Origin: Bathynomus jamesi
Taxonomy: Eukaryota; Arthropoda; Malacostraca; Isopoda; Cirolanidae
DNA: 64,000 bases
Assembly: GCA_023014485.1 (NCBI GenBank)
Contig: JAJOZX010001080.1
Coordinates: 1 to 64,000, forward strand
Direction: 5' to 3'
The notes below the pieces were generated by a model, which did not search any database, was not told the origin of the DNA, and saw only the letters and a list, made by a program, of their open reading frames with translations. Positions 1-9,994 of the stretch are shown here, one piece after another. The translations under genes and the position numbers were made by a program. Each line of letters starts with the position of its first letter. Position 1 is the first letter of the stretch.

Positions 1-965
1 ATCTTTGCGCATATGCGGATTCCAAAATTGGACCGCGTACTCCAAATGGGGTCTAACTAATGATTTATAAAGTGGAACTATAATATCGCGCGATTTGTAC
101 TCAAAATTTCGAGCTATAAAACCTAACACTTTGTTCGCCTTATTGACCGCTGCTGTACTTTGTTTCGCTACTTTTAAATCACTAGTGACTATAACTCCTA
201 AATCTTTTTCCTGCTCTACGCTTGTTAAATCTTTCCCTGACATACCTACGCAAAATTACCGTTACGCGAACCTATATGCAAAATTTTGCACTTATCCACG
301 TTAAATCTCATTTGCCATGTGACTGACCAATCAACGATTTTATTCAGATCTTCCTGAATTTTACCTCTATCTTCGTCATTAATCGCCCTACCACCCAGCT
401 TCGTGTCATCCGCAAACTTTGAAACTGTACCAACTAGGCCGACATCTAAATCGTTAATATATATAAGAAAAAGCAAGGGGCCCAATACAGAACCCTGAGG
501 AACGCCACTCGCTACATTAGCCCAACACGACTCCGCTCCATCAACGACCACCCTCTGTTTCCTACCTCGCAACCACTCTTCTAGCCAATTTATTACTACA
601 CCCCTGATTCCATGAGCCTTAGTTTTTTCAATGAGTCTTTTGTGTGGCACGGTGTCAAACGCTTTTTGAAAATCTAAATACACTACATCAACCGCCCGAT
701 GTCTATCGTAAACGTCAACCACGCTTTGGAAAAATTCTAAAAGATTAGTTAAGCAAGATTTGTTTCGCCTAAATCCGTGCTGCGTATTTCTAACTAGCTT
801 ATGGAATTCTAAGTGTTCGACTATACGATCCCTAATTATTGATTCCAGTAGCTTACCTACAACAGACGTTAAACTGATTGACCTATAATTTCCCGCCGCA
901 CCTTTATCGCCTTTCTTAAAGATAGGTGTTAGTTTGCTAACTTCCATCTTCGTTTTCATGGCCCC
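1..965 (-). mobile_element. CR1-like LINE, 5'-truncated, reverse transcriptase part
   Basis: Minus-strand coding sequence for the fingers, palm and thumb of a non-LTR reverse transcriptase. It shows the TPIFKKGD start of the RT, the HGFR block, LDFQKAFDTVPH (first catalytic Asp), SGVPQGSVLGPLLF, and the active-site FADD. After position 246 a frameshift follows, but the thumb (reading LYKSLVRPHLEYAVQFW) continues to the window edge, so the 3' end lies outside. The family looks the same as the longer copy at 27850-32620. The endonuclease and ORF1 are missing: the element starts inside the RT at about 950-985, where it abuts another LINE. CR1 group assignment is from motif style only. Confidence 0.85.
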
Positions 966-1505
966 TCGTCCCACCGCAGCTGGAACTGTACAAAATCTGC
1001 CTCTTCTCTCATTCAAGTTTGTTTCTATTTCAAGTATTTTCCGTATGTATATTATTGTGTACCGCTCGCGCCTTCTTTCGAGAGAGTAGAGTTTCAGGGA
1101 TTGTAGTCGAGACCAGTAGTCTTCACCTTCCGTTTCTTCTCTCTTAGACGTAAAAGTCCCTTGTATAGCTTCAATGTTCGCAATTTCTCGTTTTCTGTAT
1201 GGGCTTGTGAGTACTGAGCAATACTCAATTATTGGCAGGACTAGACTCTTCCTTAATTTGAGCATGATGTTTGCTTTTCTGCTGCGGGAGCTCCTCCAGA
1301 TGATTCCCATTATTTTTCTAGCCGTTGTAATTTTGATGTTATAGTGCTCTCTGAATTCTGCATCTAACGACATTATTACTCCAAGATCCCTGACTTGTGG
1401 ATTTGGTGTTATCTGTTTGGCTTGCAGAGTTTTGTACCCTTTATTCTGTAGCTCCTTGTTATTACCATATCTTAGAAGTTGGAATTTTTCTTCGTTGAAC
1501 TTCAT
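246..1505 (-). CDS. Chimeric ORF joining two LINE fragments in frame (419 aa)
   Basis: One uninterrupted minus-strand frame. Residues 1 to about 175 are the thumb and C-terminal part of one LINE (starting at the KFQLLRYG block, then IIEYCSVLTSPYRK and LYSLERRRERYTIIYIRKI). From about residue 185 (KLTPIFKKGD) to the end it is the RT fingers and palm of a different CR1-like LINE. The order thumb then fingers is impossible for one enzyme, so this is a fusion at an insertion junction near 950-985 and not a functional protein. The start codon is simply the first ATG in frame. Confidence 0.8.
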   Translation of the reverse strand: MKFNEEKFQLLRYGNNKELQNKGYKTLQAKQITPNPQVRDLGVIMSLDAEFREHYNIKITTARKIMGIIWRSSRSRKANIMLKLRKSLVLPIIEYCSVLTSPYRKREIANIEAIQGTFTSKREETEGEDYWSRLQSLKLYSLERRRERYTIIYIRKILEIETNLNERRGRFCTVPAAVGRGAMKTKMEVSKLTPIFKKGDKGAAGNYRSISLTSVVGKLLESIIRDRIVEHLEFHKLVRNTQHGFRRNKSCLTNLLEFFQSVVDVYDRHRAVDVVYLDFQKAFDTVPHKRLIEKTKAHGIRGVVINWLEEWLRGRKQRVVVDGAESCWANVASGVPQGSVLGPLLFLIYINDLDVGLVGTVSKFADDTKLGGRAINDEDRGKIQEDLNKIVDWSVTWQMRFNVDKCKILHIGSRNGNFA

Positions 1506-2000
1506 ATTGTTGTCTTCTGCCTACTGGGATAATGTTTCAATGTCGTTTTGTAATCTTTCTATGTCACCTTCGTTCAATATTTCCTTGCATATCTTTGTGT
1601 CATTTGCGAAACATGATACAGTACTGTCATTGATATCTGCATCAATATCTGCAATTATTATTATGAACAGCAAGGGAGCTAGTACTGTCCCTTGTGGGTA
1701 GAGCTCTCTACTTCCGAGACTTGCGATTTGACTCCATTTACCACCACTCTTTGTGTTCTTTGCGTCAAGAAATTAAATATCCATCTTCCTAGCATTCCAG
1801 TAATTCCTTTATTCTTAAGTTTGTGTGAAATAATTCCATGGTCACATTTAGCGAAGGCTTTAGCAAAATCAGTATAGAGTATATTACATCTATGTTTTGT
1901 CCTCGACAAAATGTTTCCAATATTTTCTCCTGGTGGTCTAGTAGCTGTGATAGGCCTGATCTTCCAGCCCTGAAACCATGTTGATTTGGGTTGTATATAT
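965..2000 (-). pseudogene. Second LINE family (LINE A), RT palm to C-terminus, broken
   Basis: Reading on the minus strand from about 1990: a block ending NILYTDFAKAFAKCDH (first catalytic Asp, palm), then QRVVVNGVKSQVSEVESS, a degenerate GVPQGS box, and a region around 1600-1690 reading LAPLLFIIIIADIDA and CFANDTKI (FADD changed to FAND). A stop near 1527 breaks the frame before the KFQLLRYG block. The C-terminal part shares the SLERRRERYTIIY motif with plus-strand tails at 2470-2960, so those belong to the same family. It is cut at its 3' side by the CR1 fragment and at its 5' side by a SINE. Confidence 0.7.
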
Positions 2001-2165
2001 GCCAGCATCATCACCTCAATGGGTAACAACGTTTTCTTGGAAGCGAAATGAGGACACGGAGGTCGGGGGCTTGAATCCCGATCATACTAGTAATAATAAT
2101 ATAGGAAATAGAGCAATAAGCCGTATTAGTTGGTCTGAGCACTGTGCCAATTTTTGGCCCTCCTC
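2001..2165 (+). repeat. tRNA-derived SINE, copy 1
   Basis: Begins GCCAGCAT, followed by an A-box-like stretch (CCTCAATGGGTAACAAC) and a B-box-like stretch at about 2067-2080 (GGGCTTGAATCCCG, close to the consensus GGTTCGANTCC). The same start, spacing and B-box context recur on the minus strand at about 51805-52040. This supports a dispersed SINE with an internal pol III promoter rather than a working tRNA gene: no acceptor stem closes. The right boundary is approximate. Confidence 0.65.
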
Positions 2166-2183
2166 AATGATTATATATATATA

Positions 2184-2292
2184 TATAAAATCCCAGATGA
2201 GCCGGGTATGAGAGATGACGAACTCAAGAAAACAATTCTCTCTTACATGAAGCTAGGCCTAGAGATGAGAGCATCAGCCCCGTGCGGAATCC

Positions 2293-2346
<54 letters not shown>

Positions 2347-2960
2347 CACGCCAAGCCAAGCCACCAAGCTAGGCAAAGAGGTGGGGCCACCAGCTTGACG
2401 TTCGTGTGAAGAGAGACCAACACACAGAACATTAACAAGGTTAACGAGGTGTGGATGGGTACAAAGAACTAAATTACTGGGAGAGGTTACGCGAATTAAA
2501 CCTATATTCACTGGAAAGGAGAAGAGAGAGATACACCATTATTTACACTAGGAAAATAATGGAGAAACTAGTCCCTAATCTTACTCAGAACCCTATAACT
2601 CCCAAAAACAACAGTGGAAAGTAGAAAAGGAAGACTGTGCCGTGTTCCCAAATTAAAGGCTAGACAGGGAACATTCTTAACGCTGAAATAAAATAGTTTT
2701 GTTGTGAGAGGACCAAAACTGTTTAATCAGCTGCCCAAAGACCTGAGGAACACGAGTGGTGTTGCGGTGGACATCATCAAAAGAAGATTAGACGCCTGGC
2801 TCAGAACAATCCCCGATGAGCCGGGCGTACCTGGCTATGTGAGGTGGAGAGTACAAGAAACCAACTCGCTACTTCACCAGGCCAACTTGAGAGGAGGGGC
2901 GACAAGCTTGACCTTCGTGAAATGAGGAATCATCGCACGGAACATTTGAAAGGTTGAAAG
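2184..2960 (+). mobile_element. LINE A 3' ends: two overlapping tail fragments
   Basis: A first fragment (about 2184-2425) starts with IPDEPGM and ends with a GGCCACCAGCTTGACGTTCGTG tail. A second (about 2468-2960) contains LYSLERRRERYTIIYTRKI (as in the minus-strand LINE A), then an ORF at 2704-2925 reading RGPKLFNQLPKDLRN followed by IPDEPGV and a similar tail (GCGACAAGCTTGACCTTCGTG). Both are extreme C-termini and 3' UTRs of the same LINE family. The intervening microsatellite may have grown at the junction. Several frame breaks occur. Confidence 0.7.
2295..2344 (+). repeat. (TG)n(TA)n microsatellite
   Basis: A run of TG dinucleotides passes directly into TA dinucleotides over about 50 bases, inside a LINE tail. 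Confidence 0.95.
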
Positions 2961-2971
2961 GTGTATATATA

Positions 2972-3751
2972 CCGGGTGTGCCATAAAGAAGGTACATTTT
3001 AAAAAGTCTATAAAATCAACATTTGTCATTTAATTTTAATAAAACTTCTACACAATAAAACATATGTATTTATCTATATGCAAACAAGTTTTCAGACTAA
3101 AATATCAAATAATTCAAATTATATCAACATTTAACGAAAGAGTATGGTTTTTCTACTTAAGTAACTTAACATACAAAAATTATTAAACCTTTTTGATATT
3201 TTTTTATAAAAATAATTTTTAATATAAAATTTACCTGAAATTATTAAACAAATTGTTCGAAATACTTTCCTTCCATTTCAATAATTTTTTTATTCTTGGC
3301 CGGAATATGGGAGAACTTAGCAGAGCGAGTCTACAGGACTAGGATAAAAGATGTCGCTCATTTACGCGAGATCATCATTCAAAAATGGGAAGAGTTTCCA
3401 CAGGAACGAGTAAATCGAGCCATAGATGAATTCCGGCCAAGAATAAAAAAAGTTATTGAAATGGAAGGAAAGCATTCCGAACAATTTTTTTAATAATTTC
3501 AGGTAAATTTTATGTTAAAAATTATTTTTCTAAAAAAATATTAAAAAAGCTTAATTTTTGCATGTTAAGTAGAAAAATCATACTCTTTCGTTAAATGTTG
3601 ATAGAATTTTAATTATTTGATATTTTAGTCTGAAAACTTGTTTGCCTATAGATAAATACATGTTTTATTGTGTAGAAGTTTTATTAAAATTAAATGACAA
3701 ATGTTGATTTTATAGACTTTTTAAAATGTACCTTTTTTATGGCACACCCGT
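2972..3751. mobile_element. Tc1/mariner-derived foldback element with about 320-bp arms
   Basis: The left arm (about 2972-3303) and right arm (about 3431-3751) are near-perfect inverted repeats, starting CGGGTGTGCCATAAA and ending TTTATGGCACACCCG, separated by about 127 bp. The flanks are TA-rich (TATATAT left, TTATATAT right), in line with the TA target of Tc1/mariner. The arm sequence is the 3' end of a mariner transposase gene: the right arm and loop encode its C-terminus and the left arm is a second, inverted copy of the same end. So it is a foldback or MITE built by duplication of one transposon end and not an autonomous element. Confidence 0.85.
3296..3493 (+). pseudogene. Mariner transposase C-terminal remnant (65 aa)
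   Basis: The product resembles the last part of a Tc1/mariner DDE transposase: a WENLAERVY block (compare ENLW..LK..V), a helical stretch with LREIIIQKW, then AIDEFRPRIKKVIEMEGKH, which is the usual end of this family. All catalytic residues lie upstream in the family and are absent here. The frame begins within the loop of the foldback element and ends in its right arm. Confidence 0.7.
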
Positions 3752-4268
3752 TATATATGATAGAAGTGTGATGAATTTAAAAACTGTGTAACTATTAATT
3801 GTTGTTTTTTGCATATACCCAGTGGCGTACTAAGGGGGGTGCGAGGGGGGCGGTCCGCCCCGGGTGACAACCAGGAGGGGGGTGCCATCGGGAGAGTTGA
3901 AGTACCAGTACAAGTTTTCAAACCAAATGAAAAATTCGCCAAAGTAAGAAAAAAATTTAAAAATGTTCAAACTATTACAACAGCGTAATGTTAATTTCGA
4001 CTATAAAATAATGTTTTATTTTTACTGGCAATACAAAATTTACAAACGAAAAATTAAATATTTGATAAAAATTACATCGAAAGGCGAACGTTTGTTGATG
4101 TTTTAGTCATCAGTTTGTTGAGCATCGCCAGCTGGCTGCAATTGACATTCCAAGTCTTGTTCACTTGACACTGTGACTCCACATATATGAGGTATGTTTC
4201 ATTAAATAATTATGATAAAGCATAAAGTGCTGGTGTTTATAACAATATCATAGTACTTATACCAGATT

Positions 4269-4850
4269 TTGCTGTCTGCTGTATGTGATTTCTCTTTTTT
4301 GAGTTACCTTTCTTTCTGGTGTGAAGTCCTGGAAGAAATTAACCCCACACAAAAGTATTTGCAAACAGTTGGAATCAGCCTTGAAAAGTGTATTTTGAAG
4401 CTCCAAGCTCTAAAACTGTTTCTTGAAGATCAGCACAATGAAATTGTGGAGAGGGCCATTCATTACGCAACTACAAAGTGTGAGGAAATGGACATTTCTA
4501 TGGAGAGAAGAGGGAGAGTAAAGCTCCGAAAAAGGATGCCAGGAGAGATGGCAAAGGATGCTGGTCTCACATTGCCAGAGGAAGTAAAAAGTGCTGTGTT
4601 TGAATGTCTTGAGCGCTTTCATCAAGAATTGGAGATTCGTTCTAAGACAATGGATCAAATTCTGTCAATCTTCGCTGTTATTCAGCCAAACACTTTGGTT
4701 GTTGCAACAGAAGAAGAACTTCGGAAGTATATTCCAAATTTGACTCAGATTTTCGATGAATTCTCTGATGAAGATATCAGTGTGGAAATTGAACGACTTC
4801 GGAGGCATTTGGAAGCTGCCAAAATCAGCGGTGAAGAGGCAAAGAAATGA
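4269..4850 (+). pseudogene. hAT transposase fragment (ZMYM1-like), middle part
   Basis: A 193-aa frame covering the late catalytic or insertion region of a ZMYM1-type hAT transposase: an FWCEVLEEIN block, YLQTVGISLEKC, then a region with many charged residues. Upstream coding (BED or zinc finger and the first two catalytic Asp residues) is missing. The ATG is only the first in frame. The frame stops at 4850 and the C-terminal dimerisation part continues after a break. Confidence 0.7.
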
Positions 4851-5140
4851 ACAGCATTGCAGTTTCTGGAGTTTATTGTGAAATGGGATTTTTGTGAATC
4901 TTTGCAAAGCTTGTCACTGTTTTTGAGATTCTTTTTGACTGTCTGTGTCTCTATTGCTTCATGTGAAAGAAGTTTTCCAAATTGAAATTGATAAAAAATT
5001 TCTTTCGCTCGACCATGAGTCAGACAAGATTGACAAATCTGGCTTTACTTTCAATTGAACATGAATATGCAAAGAAGGTGAATTTTAATGAGGTCATTGA
5101 TCAATTTGCAGAAATTAAGGCTCGAAAGCAGAGACTGTGA
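4851..5140 (+). pseudogene. hAT C-terminal dimerisation domain, frameshifted
   Basis: Continuing from 4850 in shifted frames, around 4955-5010 the sequence reads SCERSF and then KLKLIKNFFRSTMSQ, the most conserved block of hAT transposases. It is followed by RLTNLALLSIEHEYAK and a stop near 5139. At least two frame changes separate it from the preceding ORF. Confidence 0.75.
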
Positions 5141-5419
5141 ATCCTCTCTATTTACCTTTGAAGAATAGGCTGAGCGTTGAGACTGGATTTCCTGTGTTTT
5201 TTGTATAAAATAAATTGCAGTATTACCTGTTCACTGAATTTTTAATGTCCTGCATTTTTCTTATTTCCAATTTGCTTATGACAGTACTGTACTTTTTAAA
5301 AATCTACTTGCAAACATAATATATTTTTCTGTATGTTTAAATTTTAAAATTATTTATGGGGGGTGCCAAAGGAAGGATCCACCCCGGGTGCCAAATACTT
5401 TAGGTACGCCCCTGAATGG

Positions 5420-5667
5420 GGTTAACCTGCATAAAGTCGAAATGGAATAGGGTTGACCTGCATAAGGTCGAATTGAAATAGGGTTGCCCTGTATAAGGTC
5501 AAAATAGAAGAAAGTTGACTTGCATAAGGTCGAAGTGGAATAAGGTTGACCTGCATAAGGTCGAAATACAAGAAGGTTGACCTGCATAAGGTCGAACTGG
5601 AATAGGGTTGCCCTGTATAAGGTCGAAATAGAAGAAGGTTGATCTGCATAAGGTTGAACGTCGACAT
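5420..5667. repeat. 31-bp minisatellite, about 8 copies
   Basis: Tandem copies of a 31-bp unit starting GGTTGACCTGCATAAGGTCG. Units 3 and 7 share the variant CCCTGTATAAGGTC with a GAAGAA end, which suggests a four-unit (124-bp) higher-order period. It begins six bases after the hAT right terminus. ORFs on the minus strand here cycle through all three frames because 31 is not a multiple of 3, so they are not genes. Confidence 0.95.
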
Positions 5668-5852
5668 TATGAAATTCGATTTTGTTCGTGTTATCGCTTC
5701 AAGGTTAAAAAGGCGAAAATTAACATAATTTCAGAAATAATTGAGATACTGCATATTTCGTAACTCAATTTTGTTAATGGACCTAAATTATCGGAGGTTA
5801 TTTTTAGTGTTAATAACTTTATAACTGTTAATACGCACGCATTAAAGCAAGG

Positions 5853-6030
5853 CCTGGTTCCTGGCTACGTCAAAGCACCACTTCCGGTTAAATCAGCGAA
5901 GTTAAGCGACGTTGATCCGTCCAGTAGTTGGATGGGGTACCGTCTTCCGCGTTCAGATTATGTAGTGACCTTTATAAGGTGGTTCGGATGCCACGTAAAG
6001 CCGTAGGTTCCCGAGGTCAGATTACCTTTT
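5853..6030 (+). repeat. 5S-rRNA-derived SINE (SINE3-like)
   Basis: Positions of about 5872-5945 match the body of a 5S rRNA: CACTTCCGGTTAAATCAGCG, GAAGTTAAGCGACG (box A region) and AGTAGTTGGATGGG (box C region, compare AGTACTTGGATGGG). The 5' start is diverged, the 3' end does not close the helix, and a non-5S tail with GGTTCGGATGCCACGTAAAG follows. So it is a 5S-headed retroposon and not a working 5S gene. No target duplication was located. Confidence 0.65.
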
Positions 6031-6660
6031 TAACGGTTAGGAAGAAATACATATAAAATCGTTATAGTATCTGTCATTTTACTAGTAACTCGCATTCATA
6101 CTGAGGAAATGTGTAAAATATGTAATATTGATCAAATGTGACTGCTAACAGACATTACTGTTCATGGCTTTACTTCGCACTGATTCATACTTACGACCTT
6201 TGTGAATATGAGACAGTCACGCTAATGTCTTCTACTACAGCAAAATAGATTTTTTTTAATAGGGTGAGGCGAGTTGAGTTATTTTTGTCACTAATGTTGA
6301 AAACTGACTGGTTATTATAGGCCTATCAAGTCACCGTAACGTACCTACTCTTACCCTAGTAGGCTTACCCCGTTACCAAGTACTTTCAAGTTAAAAAAGG
6401 CAGAAAATGGGTAATTTTTTTTATTAGAAAAAAATAATTAGGTTTTGTTGAAATTGATAACCATCATAAAATTAGTTTAAAAAATACCAAATCCAGCCTG
6501 GCTAGTAAGTTACAGTATAGCCTAATGTGACTTAGTGCCTACCTAACCTAACCTACCTAAGCCTATAACTCGATCAAATAAACCAGTGATGCATTTTTAG
6601 TCTCTATATACAGGAAACACTCTCTCTCTCTCTCTCTCGATCTACGGCGGGCGGACTTCG
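6031..6660. other. No gene recognised; (TC)n run near the end
   Basis: AT-rich sequence with no credible coding signal. A (TC)n run lies at about 6617-6640, directly before the LINE fragment. A degenerate AACCT-like stretch is near 6541-6560. Confidence 0.6.
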
Positions 6661-7900
6661 TTAGCCTCCGGGATAGTGTAGGTGAGATGGGGTTAGAGGT
6701 CGGCAGCGATGTTGAGGGAGTGTGGACTGCATTCCGGGACGAGTTTATGGTGCTGCAGTCTGCTGCCATACCCTCAAAACCGGTCACCCCTGCTTCAACG
6801 CAACCTAAGTGGTTCAGTCGTGACATCGTTTCGGCTATCCGAAATAGGAAAGTAGCGTATAGGAGGGCGAAGGCCAATCGTGCGCGCGCTGGGTATTGGT
6901 GGGGAAGTAGGTAGGTGGATTGAAAACTGGCTGAAGAATAGGCGGCAGAGGGTTGTAATTAAAGGGGCTAGTTCGGGTTGGGCCTTAGTCACTAGCGGGG
7001 TTCCTCAGGGTTCCGTTTTGGGGCCACTGTTGTTTATCATTTACATAAATGATATCGACGGTGGCATCGTCAGTAGGATCGCCAAATTCGCTGATGACAC
7101 AAAGCTTGGGGCCATTGTTGGGACGCCCGAGGTGATAGAGCAACTGCGTACGGACCTACGTAGGATAGGAGTCGGGTCCGAAAAATGGCAAATGCCATTT
7201 AACTTGGGTAAGTGCAAAGTGATGCACATTAGCTACGCCAATCCCAAGTCGGACTATTCATTGTTGGGGAGTAATATCGAGGCTACTGATTTGGAAAAGG
7301 ACTTGGGTGTGCTAATTAGCAGCGACCTTAAGTTTACGAAACAGTGCGTAGAAAAGCCCAGACGTTGTTGAGTTATATCAGGAGGCAATTTCGATTTCGG
7401 AACAAGGAGATTGTGCTCTCGCTGTACAATTCCCTGGTTCGGCCGCACCTGGAGTATGCTGTGCAGTTCTGGTCGCCCATCCTCAGGAAAGATATTGAGA
7501 GGCTGGAGCGAGTGCAGGCGAGGGCCACAAAGTTAATCCCTTCCGTTAGGCATATGGGCTACAATCGACGCTTACGCGCCCTGAACTTCTTTTCGCTGGA
7601 AACTCGGAGGGTGCGCGGTCAACTCATCGAGGTTTTCAAGCTCTTACGCGGGTTCAACGATGTCGATTTTAGAAGCATGTTTAGTTTAAATGATAACCCA
7701 ACTCGCAACAATGGTTGGAAGTTGGATTTGAAACGGTTTAGGACTAGTGTGTGTGGGAATTACTTTACCTATAAGATCTGTGACACGTGGAACAGGTTAC
7801 CTTCAAAAGTTGTGAACAGTTCCTCTGTGGATCATTTCAAGAAAAGGTTAGACCAAATCTTGCACACTATTTGAGTGTGTAGAAAATTTTCCGTGGCACC
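6660..7900 (+). pseudogene. CR1-like LINE with internal deletion and frameshift
   Basis: Three coding pieces in order. 6687 to about 6880 is the linker after the endonuclease (PKWFSRDIVSAIRNRKVAYRRAK). 6880-7371 is the RT palm and thumb (QRVVIKGASSGW, SGVPQGSVLGPLLF, catalytic FADD, KCKVMHI, DLGVLISSDLK). 7344-7874 is the C-terminal part (LVRPHLEYAVQFWSP, RATKLIP, LETRRVRGQLIEVFKLL, and a normal end). The RT fingers and first palm Asp are deleted at about 6878, where the linker runs directly into the palm; a frameshift lies near 7360. The 3' UTR continues to about 7970. It cannot make an active RT. Confidence 0.85.
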
Positions 7901-7974
7901 TGTGGCCATTGGTACCTCCTCGGTATGAGCCGCAAGGCCTTTTGAGGTACTTCTTTTCCTTGTAACTCACTCTC

Positions 7975-8440
7975 TCTAGGTCGGACTAACATTATTCAAC
8001 CAACGTGGCATTTAATCAGTTCTTTGACAAGTTATTTTGCTCTCGATTAAGGTAGGTTAGGGTAGGCTTAATTAAGTTAGGTTAGGTTACGCTAGACTAG
8101 CCTTGGCTTAGTTTCAGTTAGGTTAGGTTAATTTGGTTTGTTGGAGTATTGATAAAGTTCTGTCGACCAAATGACTGGGTAGAGATCCAACAGTGTGGGC
8201 ACATTGCATATGCCATTTGCCCATTATAGGCTAACTTTATGACTTACATTATGAATTTATGATACATAAAAAATTTGAAGCAAAATGTGTTTGGGCCAAA
8301 GCCTACTTACATCTAGTAGGTCCACGCTCGCATTAAAACATGTATTTTTGAGGGGGGGTTTTAAGATACTAGCCTAAGCCTATGTTCATTCAAAGAAAAT
8401 GGTGAATAAAATTAAGAAAATATTTGTGATGAAACAACGC
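7975..8440. other. Intergenic, with degenerate TTAGG-like stretch
   Basis: No coding signal. 8050-8130 is rich in GGTTAGG/TTAGG-like words (GTTAGGTTAGG twice), resembling arthropod telomere-type interstitial repeats. Confidence 0.6.
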
Positions 8441-8444
8441 GATG

Positions 8445-8518
<74 letters not shown>
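8441..8518. repeat. (GT)n(AT)n microsatellite
   Basis: About 44 bases of GT dinucleotides pass directly into about 34 bases of AT dinucleotides. Confidence 0.95.
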
Positions 8519-8519
<1 letters not shown>

Positions 8520-9994
8520 ACCACTGTCAACATTAAATTTAACCACTTTCACAAACACATTATATACAGTACATACTACCACTATATATACATATATAGT
8601 GGACCTAGTTTTAGCCGTTTAAGGTGATAATGATTTGATTGTATGCTAATGATTAATTGATGCAATGACTGATTGTTTATTAATGATAGGCTGGGTTAAT
8701 AATTTATGATGTAAAGTATCACCATTTGAAAGTGGCTAAGGCGTAGGCCTACTATAATAATACCGAGTAATTCGAAATGGCTTCGAGGTCACCAGGCTCG
8801 GATTACACCCGAGCCAAATTAATGTTAAGGTTATATAAGACACCTTATAGTTTTGTAGTTTATTATAAAATAAATACGTTAATTGTCACAGTGATTATGG
8901 CTTAACAATTCCATAACGACATTTGTATTAGGGGACGAGTCTGACTGAGGATTAGTAAATAAAGGGCTTAAACAAATCAATTATTAAGAAATACGCTCGT
9001 TTATGCGAGGCTTAATGGTATACAAAAATGGGACAACCTGAAATATGAAACTTAGTGATTACAAAAATAATGCATGTACGTAATAATAACAAATAGGTTA
9101 TGTAATACACTGATTAGGGAAGCTACAGATTATGCATGAATGATCATTGAAAGAGGCCTATTAATGACACAGAATGCTCGTACGTTTTGGTACACTGAAT
9201 AGGATACGTGACACAGATTAAGTAGGCTAAATGTTTGCATGGATGCACATAGAACAACTGAATGGGCCTAATAATAATGGATTGATGACGCGCGTTTATG
9301 GATAGGCCTAATGATAGTTGAGAGAAATATGATTATTTACATAAAGGTAATTACATAATGCTAAGTTGGTACACCTTAGATGGATTATAGAAACAAGATG
9401 TTGTTGCCTAATGATAATTTGAAGGGATGTACACTGTAAATGAATTAGGCCTGCAGTAGAGAACTTAGTTATCACACAAATATATAAGTGAACACAATAG
9501 CGGATGATATGAATTAGTTTTCTGAAGGACACTTGAATTAGGAAATAGGCCTACTGCGTTTAACGAGTCAGTTGGAACGTTTAATTACACACTTTGGAAG
9601 TATAGCCTACCGTTCGGCGGTAGGCTAATGTAGGCTTTACGAAAGTACTTAGAAAAGGATGCGCTTATCTTACCGGAACGATGAGAACCTTTGTTGAAGT
9701 GTCGAGTGAACCTATTACTGTAGGCTCGAAGTGTCGTTGATTGTTAAGCCTCTCGAGATGATGGAGATGTTTGATGTAGGCTGCGTAGAACGTAGGCCCG
9801 AGTGTTGTTGCTTCTCGAGGTGTAGGAAGGTCTATAAATGATCTTGCAGGCGTAGGCCCGGTTGTGGTGGATGGACTGAAGAGGATCTTGTAGGCGTAGG
9901 CCCGGTTGTTGTTGTCTCTTGGAAGTTTGTTCCGTAAGTCAAAGTCTGATGGGCCTAATGGAGTCTCGTAGACGGCCGTTCTTCGTAAAGCGGT
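8519..9994. other. Unrecognised sequence; left flank of the Gypsy insertion
   Basis: No ORF of note. A TATA-like TTATATAAG lies near 8831. Around 9840-9910 a GATCTTG(C/T)AGGCGTAGGCCCGGTTGT word is repeated about 70 bp apart. The last four bases (CGGT, 9991-9994) are the target duplication of the Gypsy element; the original locus continues at 25773. Whether it is host DNA or an older element cannot be told. Confidence 0.5.

Larger units (their letters stand above)
3820..5414 (+). mobile_element. hAT DNA transposon, internally deleted
   Basis: The left end CAGTGGCGTACTAAGGGGGG and the right end (inverse reads CAGGGGCGTACCTAAAG) form hAT-type terminal inverted repeats, with matching CCGCCCCGGGTG / CCACCCCGGGTG just inside. 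The interior carries the C-terminal half of a ZMYM1-like hAT transposase. No 8-bp target duplication is visible (CATATACC left, AATGGGGT right); the right flank passes straight into a minisatellite. The region 3942-4260 is AT-rich with no recognisable coding. Confidence 0.8.

Noticed and set aside
3820..5420. 8-bp target duplication of the first hAT
   Set aside because: CATATACC and AATGGGGT do not match; none can be claimed.
5354..5667. Overlapping minus-strand ORFs of 77 and 81 aa
   Set aside because: They are frames of the 31-bp minisatellite.
5420..5667. CRISPR-like array
   Set aside because: No unique spacers; units are directly tandem, and the genome is animal.
5853..5955. Functional 5S rRNA gene
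   Set aside because: The 5' and 3' ends do not pair, the start is diverged and no T-run terminator follows; a non-5S tail is attached.
8820..8850. Host promoter with TATA box (TTATATAAG), also near 26188
   Set aside because: A single AT-rich word with no linked gene; both could be part of an old element.
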